DNA from: Clostridia bacterium
GTDB taxonomy: Bacteria; Bacillota; Clostridia; Lachnospirales; Lachnospiraceae
DNA: 64,000 nucleotides
Reading direction: 5' to 3'
Assembly (NCBI GenBank): GCA_910576325.1
Contig: CAJTIM010000021.1
Span: 18,431-82,430 of the forward strand
Positions 36,052 through 43,448 of this stretch are shown in pieces. The stretch's first letter is position 1. The number at the start of each line of letters is the position of its first letter. The translations under genes and the position numbers were made by a program. The notes under the pieces were generated by a model. The model made no database searches, was not told where the DNA came from, and was given only the letters and a program-made list of their open reading frames with translations.

Positions 36052-36563
36052 ATCCGCTCCTCATTCTGATTCCAGCTCTCCTCCGGCGACGCTTCCGTAC
36101 TGTCAATCAGCTTTAAAAGCTCAAGGGCGCTGCGGAAAGGTACTGTCTGATTCTTTTCCGCCCAGGTCACCTGTCCCTGCCAGCTCGCATTCTGACGATA
36201 CTGGATCCGCACTACGAAGGTGGCTTTCTCGCCTTGATGTCTGTTCATATCGTCTTCTTTTACCACGGCTGCCTTTTCTCCTTCCCGGGCCATTATTTTC
36301 CTTTTTTCCAAAGCCGGCTCCCCCTGAGGATGCTTCTCCGAAAACTGCCGCTGAAACCTGCGGCTTTCTATGGACGGTTGGGGATAACCGAGCCAGTCAT
36401 AAAACTGATCCATACGGTTTAAAAGCTCACCCGCATTTCGGAAGTCTACCGGCTCCTCTGCATATCTTGTATAAAATCTGCCGCTGCAGTCACTGCCTTC
36501 AAATCGGTCACAGCAGACCCGAATGACACTTCCTGCCGCCAAGCTTACATATGTCTTATTCAT
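36048..36563 (-). CDS. hypothetical protein with duplicated motif
   Basis: A 171-residue protein from ATG 36563 (the in-frame GTG at 36569 overlaps the AGAGGTG site). It contains two related segments: SGRFYTRYAEEPVDFRNAGELLNRMDQF near the start and GQVTWAEKNQTVPFRSALELLKLID near the end, each a beta pair leading to an F-R/x-A-xELL-x-D helix. This suggests an internal duplication. No signal peptide. Function unknown. It opens the second transcription unit after an internal terminator. Confidence 0.68.
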   Translation of the reverse strand: MNKTYVSLAAGSVIRVCCDRFEGSDCSGRFYTRYAEEPVDFRNAGELLNRMDQFYDWLGYPQPSIESRRFQRQFSEKHPQGEPALEKRKIMAREGEKAAVVKEDDMNRHQGEKATFVVRIQYRQNASWQGQVTWAEKNQTVPFRSALELLKLIDSTEASPEESWNQNEERI

Positions 36564-36640
36564 ACGCACACACCTCTGGTTATTTTTATTCTACCTCCTA
36601 CCCCGTTAAGAGCCCCATTAAAAAAACTTCTTTTTTGATC

Positions 36641-36668
36641 AAAAAAGGAAGCTCATCTGAGCTTCCTT
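36641..36668 (-). terminator. intrinsic terminator inside the surface locus
   Basis: GGAAGCTC (36647-36654) pairs with GAGCTTCC (36659-36666); on the minus strand six T follow. The pilT stop codon lies inside the stem. It separates the PilT/PilC group from the sortase/SipW group. Confidence 0.8.
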
Positions 36669-37714
36669 TCCATCATCTCCCGGTTGACCGCATAGGTCAG
36701 CGCCGTTTCTTTTGTAATTTTCTGTTCCTGGTAAAGCTTCAGGATGTCGCTGTCCATGGTCCTCATCCCGGCTTCGCCGCCGGAGTAAATAACATTGTCC
36801 ATTTGATGGACCTTACCCTCCCGAATCATATTTTGAATGGCCGGATTCACAATCATAATCTCAAATACCGGCGCCAGTCCTCCGCCAATCATCGGCAGAA
36901 GCCTCTGGGATACTACGGCGCGCAGTACCATGGAAAGCTGTACCCGAACCTGCGCCTGCTGCCCTGCCGGAAATACATCTACAATTCGATCTATGGTCTT
37001 GGCCGCCCCCACCGTATGCAGCGTGGATAACAGCAGTTCTCCCGTCTCAGCGGCTGTCATAGCCGTCTGAATGGTCTCAAAATCGCGCATTTCTCCCAAA
37101 AGAATCACATCCGGCGTCTGCCTGAGCGCCGCTCTTAAGGCGCTTGCATAGCTTTCCGTATCCAGCTCGATCTCCCTCTGGCTTACCAGACACTTCCCAT
37201 GAGAATGGATATACTCAATGGGATCCTCAATGGTAATGATATGGCCGCTTCGCTCCTGGTTGATGCGGTCAATCAGGCAGGCCAGCGTGGTCGTTTTGCC
37301 GCTTCCAGCCGGACCGGTAACCAGAATCATACCATTCTGCTGCCGGTACAGATCCATGATCGCATCCGGAATATTCATCTCCTTGCTGTCCGGAAGGCCA
37401 AAGGTCACAATTCTGAGGACCGCTGCCAGTGAGCTTCTCTGTTTATAAGCATTGCAGCGGAAACGTCCCGCTCCCTTGACTGAGAAAGAAAAATCGTCAT
37501 CTCCCTTCTTTAAAAGCTCCTCCATACTTCTGCCGCCTAACTGGTAAATCTGCTCTAACAGCTCCCGGGAGGCATCGGGCATCACCCGCTCGGAGGTAAT
37601 GGGAAAAATCTCTCCCCCTCTCTTTAAGCTTACGGGAGAGCCCGGAATCAGAAAGATGTCCGATCCCCCCATATCCAATCCTGTTTTCAATATTTCCTGT
37701 ATCTGTACTGCCAT
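36653..37714 (-). CDS. PilT-type ATPase
   Basis: A 353-residue secretion/retraction ATPase from ATG 37714 (GGAGG 8 bases upstream). It shows Walker A GPAGSGKTTTLACLIDRI, an Asp box TIEDPIEYIHSH, Walker B VILLGEMRDFETIQTAMTAAETG and the His box LLLSTLHTVGAAKTIDRIVD, plus the AIRNLIRE-like NPAIQNMIREGKVHQM helix of PilT. PilT proteins drive pilus retraction; here no PilB extension ATPase is nearby, so this ATPase may be the only motor. The start is 2 bases after the upstream stop. Confidence 0.92.
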   Translation of the reverse strand: MAVQIQEILKTGLDMGGSDIFLIPGSPVSLKRGGEIFPITSERVMPDASRELLEQIYQLGGRSMEELLKKGDDDFSFSVKGAGRFRCNAYKQRSSLAAVLRIVTFGLPDSKEMNIPDAIMDLYRQQNGMILVTGPAGSGKTTTLACLIDRINQERSGHIITIEDPIEYIHSHGKCLVSQREIELDTESYASALRAALRQTPDVILLGEMRDFETIQTAMTAAETGELLLSTLHTVGAAKTIDRIVDVFPAGQQAQVRVQLSMVLRAVVSQRLLPMIGGGLAPVFEIMIVNPAIQNMIREGKVHQMDNVIYSGGEAGMRTMDSDILKLYQEQKITKETALTYAVNREMMERKLR

Positions 37715-37715
37715 C

Positions 37716-38129
37716 TCACATTCCTCCATCCCATATATCAATTCCCGGATCCGGATTCCAATCCATCGTATTCACAAGCCGCTGCCAGAGAACACGGAAG
37801 CGCTTATTACTCCCGTCCTCCTCTCTGTGCTCCACTATCAAAAGAAGCTGCTGTACCTCCTGCACATCCGTCTTAAGCTCCCACAATCCCTGTTCCGGAA
37901 TCTCCGCCCGCCCGGCCAGAAGATCCCCGTCCAGCACGGCCAGCTGTTTCTGGAGCTCTCCCTCGGCTTTGTAATAGGCCGCCGCCGTATCCGCCGCTTT
38001 CTTGCTCATCCCTGCGTCCGTCACCGCCGACACCAAAGATAAAACGCCGAAGGTGGTAAAGGCCAGTACCATAACAATCAGCAGAACGGAAGCCATTCCG
38101 ACACCTGCGCCCTTGTTTCCCTTACCCAT
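37716..38129 (-). CDS. small membrane-anchored protein, pseudopilin-like
   Basis: A 137-residue protein with a single N-terminal hydrophobic helix (VGMASVLLIVMVLAFTTFGVL) after a short charged leader MGKGNKGAG, then an alpha-helical, soluble part with KKAADTAAAYYKAEGELQ. The layout suits a pilus-associated minor component but there is no clear G-xxxx-E prepilin site. Belongs to the run between pilT and pilC. Confidence 0.65.
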   Translation of the reverse strand: MGKGNKGAGVGMASVLLIVMVLAFTTFGVLSLVSAVTDAGMSKKAADTAAAYYKAEGELQKQLAVLDGDLLAGRAEIPEQGLWELKTDVQEVQQLLLIVEHREEDGSNKRFRVLWQRLVNTMDWNPDPGIDIWDGGM

Positions 38130-38153
38130 ATGCCAAATTTTCCCCTCTTCCTT

Positions 38154-38609
38154 CTACTTTTCCGCCTGATACCGGGATGTTGCAAGCTCCACCTGTATCT
38201 TCTGATCCCGCAGTCCGATGACCTGCACCCGGATATGGTACAGACTGCCTGCCTCCGTTTCCTCCGTCCAAAGCTCCGAACGCATTTCATAGGCTTCCTG
38301 TCCGTCCCCCGCAGGCTCCAGCTCTCCGGTACAGCTCATCAGAAAGGTTCGTGCATCTCCCGATTCTCCGGCCGTCTCCTTCCAGCCGTCCTCCGGGGTG
38401 AAAACCGCTTCCGGCTCCCCGGGATTTTCCTTCCACCTCTCGATCACATCCTGAGCCTTTAATAAGCCCAGAGTCTGTGCTCTGCTCTCCTCGCTTGTGA
38501 AATGCGCCTTTACAAAAACCTGCACCAGTATCACGGACGACAGAGCAAAAAAGAGAAGCACCAAAATCAACTCTACGAGCGCCGGATTTCTATTTCCCCT
38601 TTGATTCAT
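38154..38609 (-). CDS. pseudopilin-like protein
   Basis: A 151-residue protein beginning MNQRGNRNPALVELILVLLFFALSS (given here for its pattern: basic leader, then a hydrophobic helix with Glu at the fifth or so position), as in type IV prepilins of the GxxxxE class. The rest is a small globular beta domain. A dedicated prepilin peptidase is not in this window. Overlaps its upstream gene by 4 bases. Confidence 0.65.
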   Translation of the reverse strand: MNQRGNRNPALVELILVLLFFALSSVILVQVFVKAHFTSEESRAQTLGLLKAQDVIERWKENPGEPEAVFTPEDGWKETAGESGDARTFLMSCTGELEPAGDGQEAYEMRSELWTEETEAGSLYHIRVQVIGLRDQKIQVELATSRYQAEK

Positions 38610-39082
38610 AGTGTTTTCCCTTCTATATATAAATGGAGGCTGCGCTCCTTCCCTTCCGAATCCACGGAGTGCAGGATCAGATTACCTTCCCTTGTAACTT
38701 CAATCCGGAAATCCCGGACCTCTACGATCTTTTCCCCCATTTCCGGAATCAGTTCCATATCAGCTGACTGATAAAGCTCTCTTAAAGCTCCGTCATGATA
38801 GAAGATACGTGTTTCATAGCCCTCTGTCAGCGTCTCCAAAACAAGCACTTCCATCCCATCCTCTTCCTCCAGGCGAAGGGTTCCTGAAAACCGGGTACTC
38901 ATGCGAATCTTATTGGCCACATAGGAAAAAGCCGCCCGGGTCTGTGTATTCTCCCGGCCCGTAGACACGACATTCCGGTATACCCTTGCTCCCACTACTA
39001 CCAGCAGCAGAGAAAAGAGAGCAAAAATTCCATACACAATAAGCATCAGAAGCCCGTTTACCCTGTTTGTCCGTTCCTTCAT
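38606..39082 (-). CDS. DUF4860-type membrane-anchored protein
   Basis: A 158-residue protein with an N-terminal hydrophobic helix (LLMLIVYGIFALFSLLLVVV) and a beta-rich C-terminal part (RAAFSYVANKIRMSTRFSG, LEEEDGMEVLVLETLTEGY, TRIFYHDGALRELY). This resembles the DUF4860 family found in clostridial type IV pilus-like clusters, here judged by memory. Probable minor pilin. Four-base overlaps with both neighbours show tight coupling. Confidence 0.7.
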   Translation of the reverse strand: MKERTNRVNGLLMLIVYGIFALFSLLLVVVGARVYRNVVSTGRENTQTRAAFSYVANKIRMSTRFSGTLRLEEEDGMEVLVLETLTEGYETRIFYHDGALRELYQSADMELIPEMGEKIVEVRDFRIEVTREGNLILHSVDSEGKERSLHLYIEGKTL

Positions 39083-39417
39083 GATTTATCTCCATCTTCG
39101 CCCAGGGCTATAATCTTCACCCGGGGCTTTACATTATCCGCAAATATCTCATAGCTGACGGCATACCGGTCAAAGTCAACCTGAATCCCGTAATTTTCAA
39201 TCAGATAACGGATACTTTCCGGATATCGCCCCTCCATGGCATAGCAGTTCACAACCGCCTGATTCACAGCCTCCTCCAGCAGCTCCTGCTGTTCGCGCCG
39301 GGTCGTCTCCTCCATCCGCTTACTGCCTGCCGCCAACACAGCAACGCCCACAAGAAGCAGCGCCGGAACCAGCAGCCAGGAACTAAAACGCTTTCGTTTT
39401 CTTCGATACAAATGCAT
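39079..39417 (-). CDS. small membrane-anchored pilus-locus protein
   Basis: A 112-residue protein: basic leader MHLYRRKRKRFSS, a hydrophobic helix (WLLVPALLLVGVAVLAAG), then a helix and short beta domain with AVVNCYAMEGRYPESIRYLIENYGI. The CYAMEGRYP element is like the early mature region of GspG-type pseudopilins. Probable structural component; AAAAGGAG precedes ATG. Confidence 0.68.
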   Translation of the reverse strand: MHLYRRKRKRFSSWLLVPALLLVGVAVLAAGSKRMEETTRREQQELLEEAVNQAVVNCYAMEGRYPESIRYLIENYGIQVDFDRYAVSYEIFADNVKPRVKIIALGEDGDKS

Positions 39418-39447
39418 AGGCCGCTCCTTTTACTCTAAGAGTACTTC

Positions 39448-40509
39448 CTAACCAATGGACATCATAATCCCCGCCAGCGGCAACATAACCGACAGTAGAA
39501 TCCCGCCGATTATCACGGTTAAAACACTTACCAGCGCCGGCTCCACCCAGGATACCATTTTATGTATGCCTTCATCCACCTCTGTCTCATATATCCGGGA
39601 AAGCCGCTTCATAACCTGATCCATCTGTCCGGCCTCCGATCCTACCCGTATCATCCGCCGATGAAGCGGTTCAAATAAGCCTGTCTTTTCCACGGCTTCG
39701 GGAAAATCCCGATCCTTCTCCATCAGCTCGCCGCATCTTTTTACCCGCTTCCTGTTGCGCTCGTCGGAAATCAAATCCGGAATCAGCTCCAGAGCCTGTT
39801 CCAGACTGTAGCCGCTTTCCAGGACCATAGCGCTTACCTCCGCAAATCTCCCGGCCGCCTGCTTATCCAAAAGTCTCCGCACAGGCGGAAGCATGCGGCT
39901 TGCCTTCACAAGCAGATTTCTTCCCCCCATATGCCACATAAGGTATAAAGCCAGCACAAGTGCAAGAAAAACCGCCGCCGCAATCAGCACAATCCTTCCC
40001 ATTACCGCACCGCCGGACAAAACGGCCGCCTCTGTTCCTCCAAGGCCCGTTCCCAAACTTAAAAAGACTTCGGTAAAGACAGGAAGCACCCTGACAACCA
40101 GCACGCCGATCACTGCGGTCATCAGCACCACCAGTAGCAGCGGATAGGCTACTGCGCTGCGTATGGACGCCTGGAGCCGGTCCTCTCTCTCATAATAGCC
40201 GCTCAGAGATTCCAGCACATTATCCAGTTCTCCCGCCGACTCTCCAATCCGGACCATATAAACCATATAGGCAGGGAAAAAACCGGCATTCTTTACGCCC
40301 TCATATAGGGTTCCTCCCTCCTGCACGCCTTCGTAGATTTTCTCAAAGGCCGAACCATACGAGGTCTCCCTGTAATTCCGGTATAACAGCTCCATCCCGT
40401 CATACAGGGGAATTCCTGCCTTGAGCATCATAGCCGCCTGCTGACAAAACAGAGAGACCTCCGCTGCCGGCAGACTTTTTACCTTCTTCTGTTGTTCCAT
40501 CCTTACCAT
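39448..40509 (-). CDS. PilC/GspF-type inner-membrane platform protein
   Basis: A 353-residue T2SS-F family protein with two repeated GspF domains (LFCQQAAMMLKAGIPLYDGMELL; AGRFAEVSAMVLESGYSLEQALELI) and three membrane segments, including the C-terminal LVSVLTVIIGGILLSVMLPL. It forms the platform on which the ATPase acts. ATG 40509 lies only 3 bases after GGGGAG; ATG 40500 is an alternative. It is slightly short compared with 400-residue PilC. Confidence 0.9.
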   Translation of the reverse strand: MVRMEQQKKVKSLPAAEVSLFCQQAAMMLKAGIPLYDGMELLYRNYRETSYGSAFEKIYEGVQEGGTLYEGVKNAGFFPAYMVYMVRIGESAGELDNVLESLSGYYEREDRLQASIRSAVAYPLLLVVLMTAVIGVLVVRVLPVFTEVFLSLGTGLGGTEAAVLSGGAVMGRIVLIAAAVFLALVLALYLMWHMGGRNLLVKASRMLPPVRRLLDKQAAGRFAEVSAMVLESGYSLEQALELIPDLISDERNRKRVKRCGELMEKDRDFPEAVEKTGLFEPLHRRMIRVGSEAGQMDQVMKRLSRIYETEVDEGIHKMVSWVEPALVSVLTVIIGGILLSVMLPLAGIMMSIG

Positions 40510-40519
40510 TCACTCCCCT

Positions 40520-41458
40520 CTAGTATTCCCGTTCCTGTGTGTAATCCTTTTCCGTATGGCCCGAGGACGGACCAAAGGTGGCATCCATCCAAATCCATTC
40601 CCCGTCCACATAAGCCTGATTCCAGGCATGGTACAGATTCTCCGGCTGTACGTATCCAATCACCAGCCGCACCGGAATATCCTGCGCCCGGAGCATAGCT
40701 GCCACAAGCGCGGAATAGTCAAAACAAATACCCTTGCGCTCCTCCAGCGTGGCATCCACATCCGGAAGATAGCCCTTCTGCACCGTGGCCGCTTTCTCGT
40801 AGTCATAGGTGAGCAGGTTCACCACATAATCGTAGATACGCTCCACCTTTTCCTGATCTGAGGTTAGATTCATGCATAAATCATAGGACAGCCTGACGGC
40901 ATTTTTATCGTTGGTATACCAGATATACTGACTCGGATACAAAAACACCCTATCCGTATCCGGCATCTCCACTTCTATATCCGCATAATAAACAGGCGTG
41001 TATGAGGTTCCCTCCACCTGCTGGAATACCTGAACCTTGTAGATTCCGTTTCCCATCTGAAGAGGATATACTTCATATTCCTCCTCCTGGTTTAAATCAT
41101 AAGTATAAATTTCTTCGTTTAAGCTTACCTGGGTCTTTAAACGGGTATCGGAGGACATCCCTTTTACCATAATATACCCGTCCTCCGTATGGCTTGCATC
41201 GATTGTGACGCCATTCCCTTCGTACACAACTGTTCCGGATGCCTCCGGAACCGCTATTTCTATGGTCCCTGTGTAAAGCGAACCCGGTTCAACAACCTGA
41301 AAACTCCCCTGTGCCTCAGACACAGGACTTTTGGCTTCCACTTCCTGCATATTCTGAAGCGTCTCCCCCGGTACGGGTACTTCGGAAGCAGTCTTCCGGC
41401 AGCCTGTCAGACAACACAGGCTTAACGCCAGAAACGCCAGCCAGGTCCTCAAGTCCAT
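40520..41458 (-). CDS. transglutaminase-like lipoprotein
   Basis: A 312-residue secreted lipoprotein from ATG 41458 (GGGAGGAG upstream); the longer frame to 41629 lacks a site and overlaps the regulator. The lipobox is LSLCCLTGC. The C-terminal transglutaminase-like core shows the triad in KGICFDYSALVAAML (Cys), YHAWNQAYVDGEW (His) and WMDATFGP (Asp). Such domains act as cysteine proteases or crosslinkers; in a surface-fibre locus a role in crosslinking or trimming is plausible but unproven. Confidence 0.82.
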   Translation of the reverse strand: MDLRTWLAFLALSLCCLTGCRKTASEVPVPGETLQNMQEVEAKSPVSEAQGSFQVVEPGSLYTGTIEIAVPEASGTVVYEGNGVTIDASHTEDGYIMVKGMSSDTRLKTQVSLNEEIYTYDLNQEEEYEVYPLQMGNGIYKVQVFQQVEGTSYTPVYYADIEVEMPDTDRVFLYPSQYIWYTNDKNAVRLSYDLCMNLTSDQEKVERIYDYVVNLLTYDYEKAATVQKGYLPDVDATLEERKGICFDYSALVAAMLRAQDIPVRLVIGYVQPENLYHAWNQAYVDGEWIWMDATFGPSSGHTEKDYTQEREY

Positions 41459-41502
41459 TCTTCTCCTCCCATCCGTTTTCCAATACTTTTCCATCTCTCC
41501 GG

Positions 41503-42711
41503 CTAAAACACACCGGATTCTGTATCTGTCATTTGAATAATTGATGCCATGCGGTAGCTGATATGTACCCGTCTGCTTCCTTCCTTTTTCCGAAAGCAGG
41601 CATCTATACGATTGGTGGCAATGGAACATTCCTCTTTGCGGATTCCGGTAAGGATTACCAGATATTGGCTTAGGTTATAGCAGGTATAGACATCCCCTCT
41701 GCGCAAAGCCTCCTTTATGGAGGACGACAGCTTTTGAGAAAGCTCCTTCCTTTGCTGAATTCCCTTCCCCTGGCGCTCGTCATAGAGGGTACACAAAAGA
41801 AGATAGACTGACTGCCCGGAACGCTCCATAAGGCGTACCATCATACGATAGGTGTCCACAAAGCTGGGATAGGAACAAAAATAAGCCCCTTTTTCCCCGC
41901 CGTCTTCTCGGAGGGTCTCCTGAATTCGATTAAAATCCGCCGTATTAAGCCGCACCTGACTGCTCATACGCCGGAAGTACTCCAGCATGCGCTCTGAAGG
42001 CGGCATATTCAGCTCATTATAGTACAGCTCCGTAGTTTTTTCATACAGCGCAATTGCTTCCATAGGCCGTCCCAGATTCATCAGGCACTCCATCTGCCAG
42101 GTCTGCCACTCGTCAAAGGGATACAGAGAGGCCGCCCGACTGGCAAGCTCCAAAAGCTCCGTATATTCCCCGCGCTCCTTCATCTGCCCGCACACTTCCT
42201 CCAGGGCTGAAAAATACAGATTCTGCAAATGAACTGCTTCTACCACCACCCATGCGTCCACGGTCAGCGCCGGCAGAAATGTTCCCGTATAATCATAGCA
42301 CGCTTTTTTCAAAAGCTCAAGTCTTGCCTCACCTTTTTGTTGTTCCGCCTGACGGATATGCTCTTCAAAGCGCCTGGCATCCACCTCAACGGGAAAAGAG
42401 CTGTCAAAATAGTAACGTCCGTTCTCCGTGCGGATGTACATCTCCTTTGGCAGCTCTGTTTTTTGCAGCATTTTCCTTAAATGAAATATATTCACGCGCA
42501 GATTATTTGCCCGGTCTCCCTCCATATCTCCGTCAAATAGCCGCTCCATAAGCCCCAGCCTGGATATCCCCTGAGGCCCGGCATTCAAAAGAAGCTGCAA
42601 AAGCTGCATTACCTTTGTCGTCTGATTTTTTCCCAATTGCAGCTGCTTTCCACAATAGGTCATCGTGAAGCCGCCTAACATCTGAACCTTCAGAACCTCT
42701 TCACTCTCCAC
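41503..42711 (-). CDS. BTAD/SARP-like transcriptional regulator
   Basis: A 402-residue protein from GTG 42711 (GGAGGGG 6 bases upstream). An N-terminal OmpR-like winged helix (VQMLGGFTMTYCGKQLQLG, NLRVNIFHLRKMLQK) is followed by a bacterial transcriptional activation domain of helical repeats (WQTWQMECLMNLGRPMEAIALYEKTTELYYNELNMPPSERM, taken piecewise). The C-terminal 130 residues form an additional uncharacterised domain. As first gene of the locus it is the natural candidate for controlling it. Confidence 0.85.
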   Translation of the reverse strand: MESEEVLKVQMLGGFTMTYCGKQLQLGKNQTTKVMQLLQLLLNAGPQGISRLGLMERLFDGDMEGDRANNLRVNIFHLRKMLQKTELPKEMYIRTENGRYYFDSSFPVEVDARRFEEHIRQAEQQKGEARLELLKKACYDYTGTFLPALTVDAWVVVEAVHLQNLYFSALEEVCGQMKERGEYTELLELASRAASLYPFDEWQTWQMECLMNLGRPMEAIALYEKTTELYYNELNMPPSERMLEYFRRMSSQVRLNTADFNRIQETLREDGGEKGAYFCSYPSFVDTYRMMVRLMERSGQSVYLLLCTLYDERQGKGIQQRKELSQKLSSSIKEALRRGDVYTCYNLSQYLVILTGIRKEECSIATNRIDACFRKKEGSRRVHISYRMASIIQMTDTESGVF

Positions 42712-42850
42712 GCTTTACCCCTCCCCCCGGAAGCTTTTCACGTCCTATGTTATGTATACCGACGAAAATCGCCGAATCATTTTACAATTTCACTAATCTT
42801 TGTCATTCTTTTCTGAAAATATGTTCTTTTACATCAAAGTCGGCTTTACC

Positions 42851-42859
42851 ATTATAGCA
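42851..42859 (-). promoter_or_regulatory. extended -10 promoter of surface locus
   Basis: On the minus strand TGCTATAAT gives an extended -10 element (TGnTATAAT) 140 bases ahead of the regulator gene. No good -35 is seen, as is common with extended -10 promoters. The surrounding 42712-43246 stretch is otherwise AT-rich and non-coding. Confidence 0.5.
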
Positions 42860-42981
42860 TATAATAAATTAAAATAAAATCAAATAATCTATTTTTGGTA
42901 TAATATTTTAATGTGATTTGTACAAATTTCACCTGCCTGCTTCCTTTGCTTTGAAATATCTTTGGATATTTCTTTTTGAGC

Positions 42982-43017
42982 AAAAAAATCCCCGCCGCGT
43001 CACCGCAGCGGGGATTT
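42982..43017 (-). terminator. strong hairpin with minus-strand T-run
   Basis: AAATCCCCGC (42986-42995) pairs with GCGGGGATTT (43008-43017). On the minus strand seven T follow, so it ends leftward transcripts coming from the membrane-protein gene at 43449. Confidence 0.75.
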
Positions 43018-43246
43018 CACTAAAGGGGAGGATATAAGTAATTCGTTTCTCTTTTGTCTAATTCTATTATGACCCGTTATTCCGGCTTTATACAAAAAAG
43101 TTGAAAATTTCTATACTTCTTTTTAAAGATATGTTATCTTAGAAGCAACAGCGGAATCTGCTCTTGGCAGCTTTTGTCCGGGGCATGAATCCCATTTACT
43201 CTTTCACGCTGTCAGGCGACCCCCGCAAGATAACAGGAGGCATCCC

Positions 43247-43444
43247 ATGTTAAAAAAACTCAAACGCATCCTTGCCCTCACAGGCGCTCTGCTGTTAGCA
43301 GGCATGTATCTTATCACTTTTGTTCTCGCCTTCACGGACCCCACGGCCTCCAAGGACTGGCTCAAAGCCTCTCTTGTATGTACCGTTGTGATTCCCTGCT
43401 TTCTCTATGCCTACATTCTTGTATACCGGTATCTGAAAAAATAA
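43247..43444 (+). CDS. small two-helix membrane protein
   Basis: A 65-residue protein; AACAGGAGG lies 6 bases before ATG. Two hydrophobic helices (LALTGALLLAGMYLITFVLAF; LVCTVVIPCFLYAYILVY) flank a short charged loop, with a basic start MLKKLKR. I recall similar small proteins in related gut clostridia, always of unknown function. It is rightward, in the 535-base gap ahead of the surface locus, and convergent with the gene at 43449. Confidence 0.7.
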   Translation: MLKKLKRILALTGALLLAGMYLITFVLAFTDPTASKDWLKASLVCTVVIPCFLYAYILVYRYLKK

Positions 43445-43448
43445 TCTG

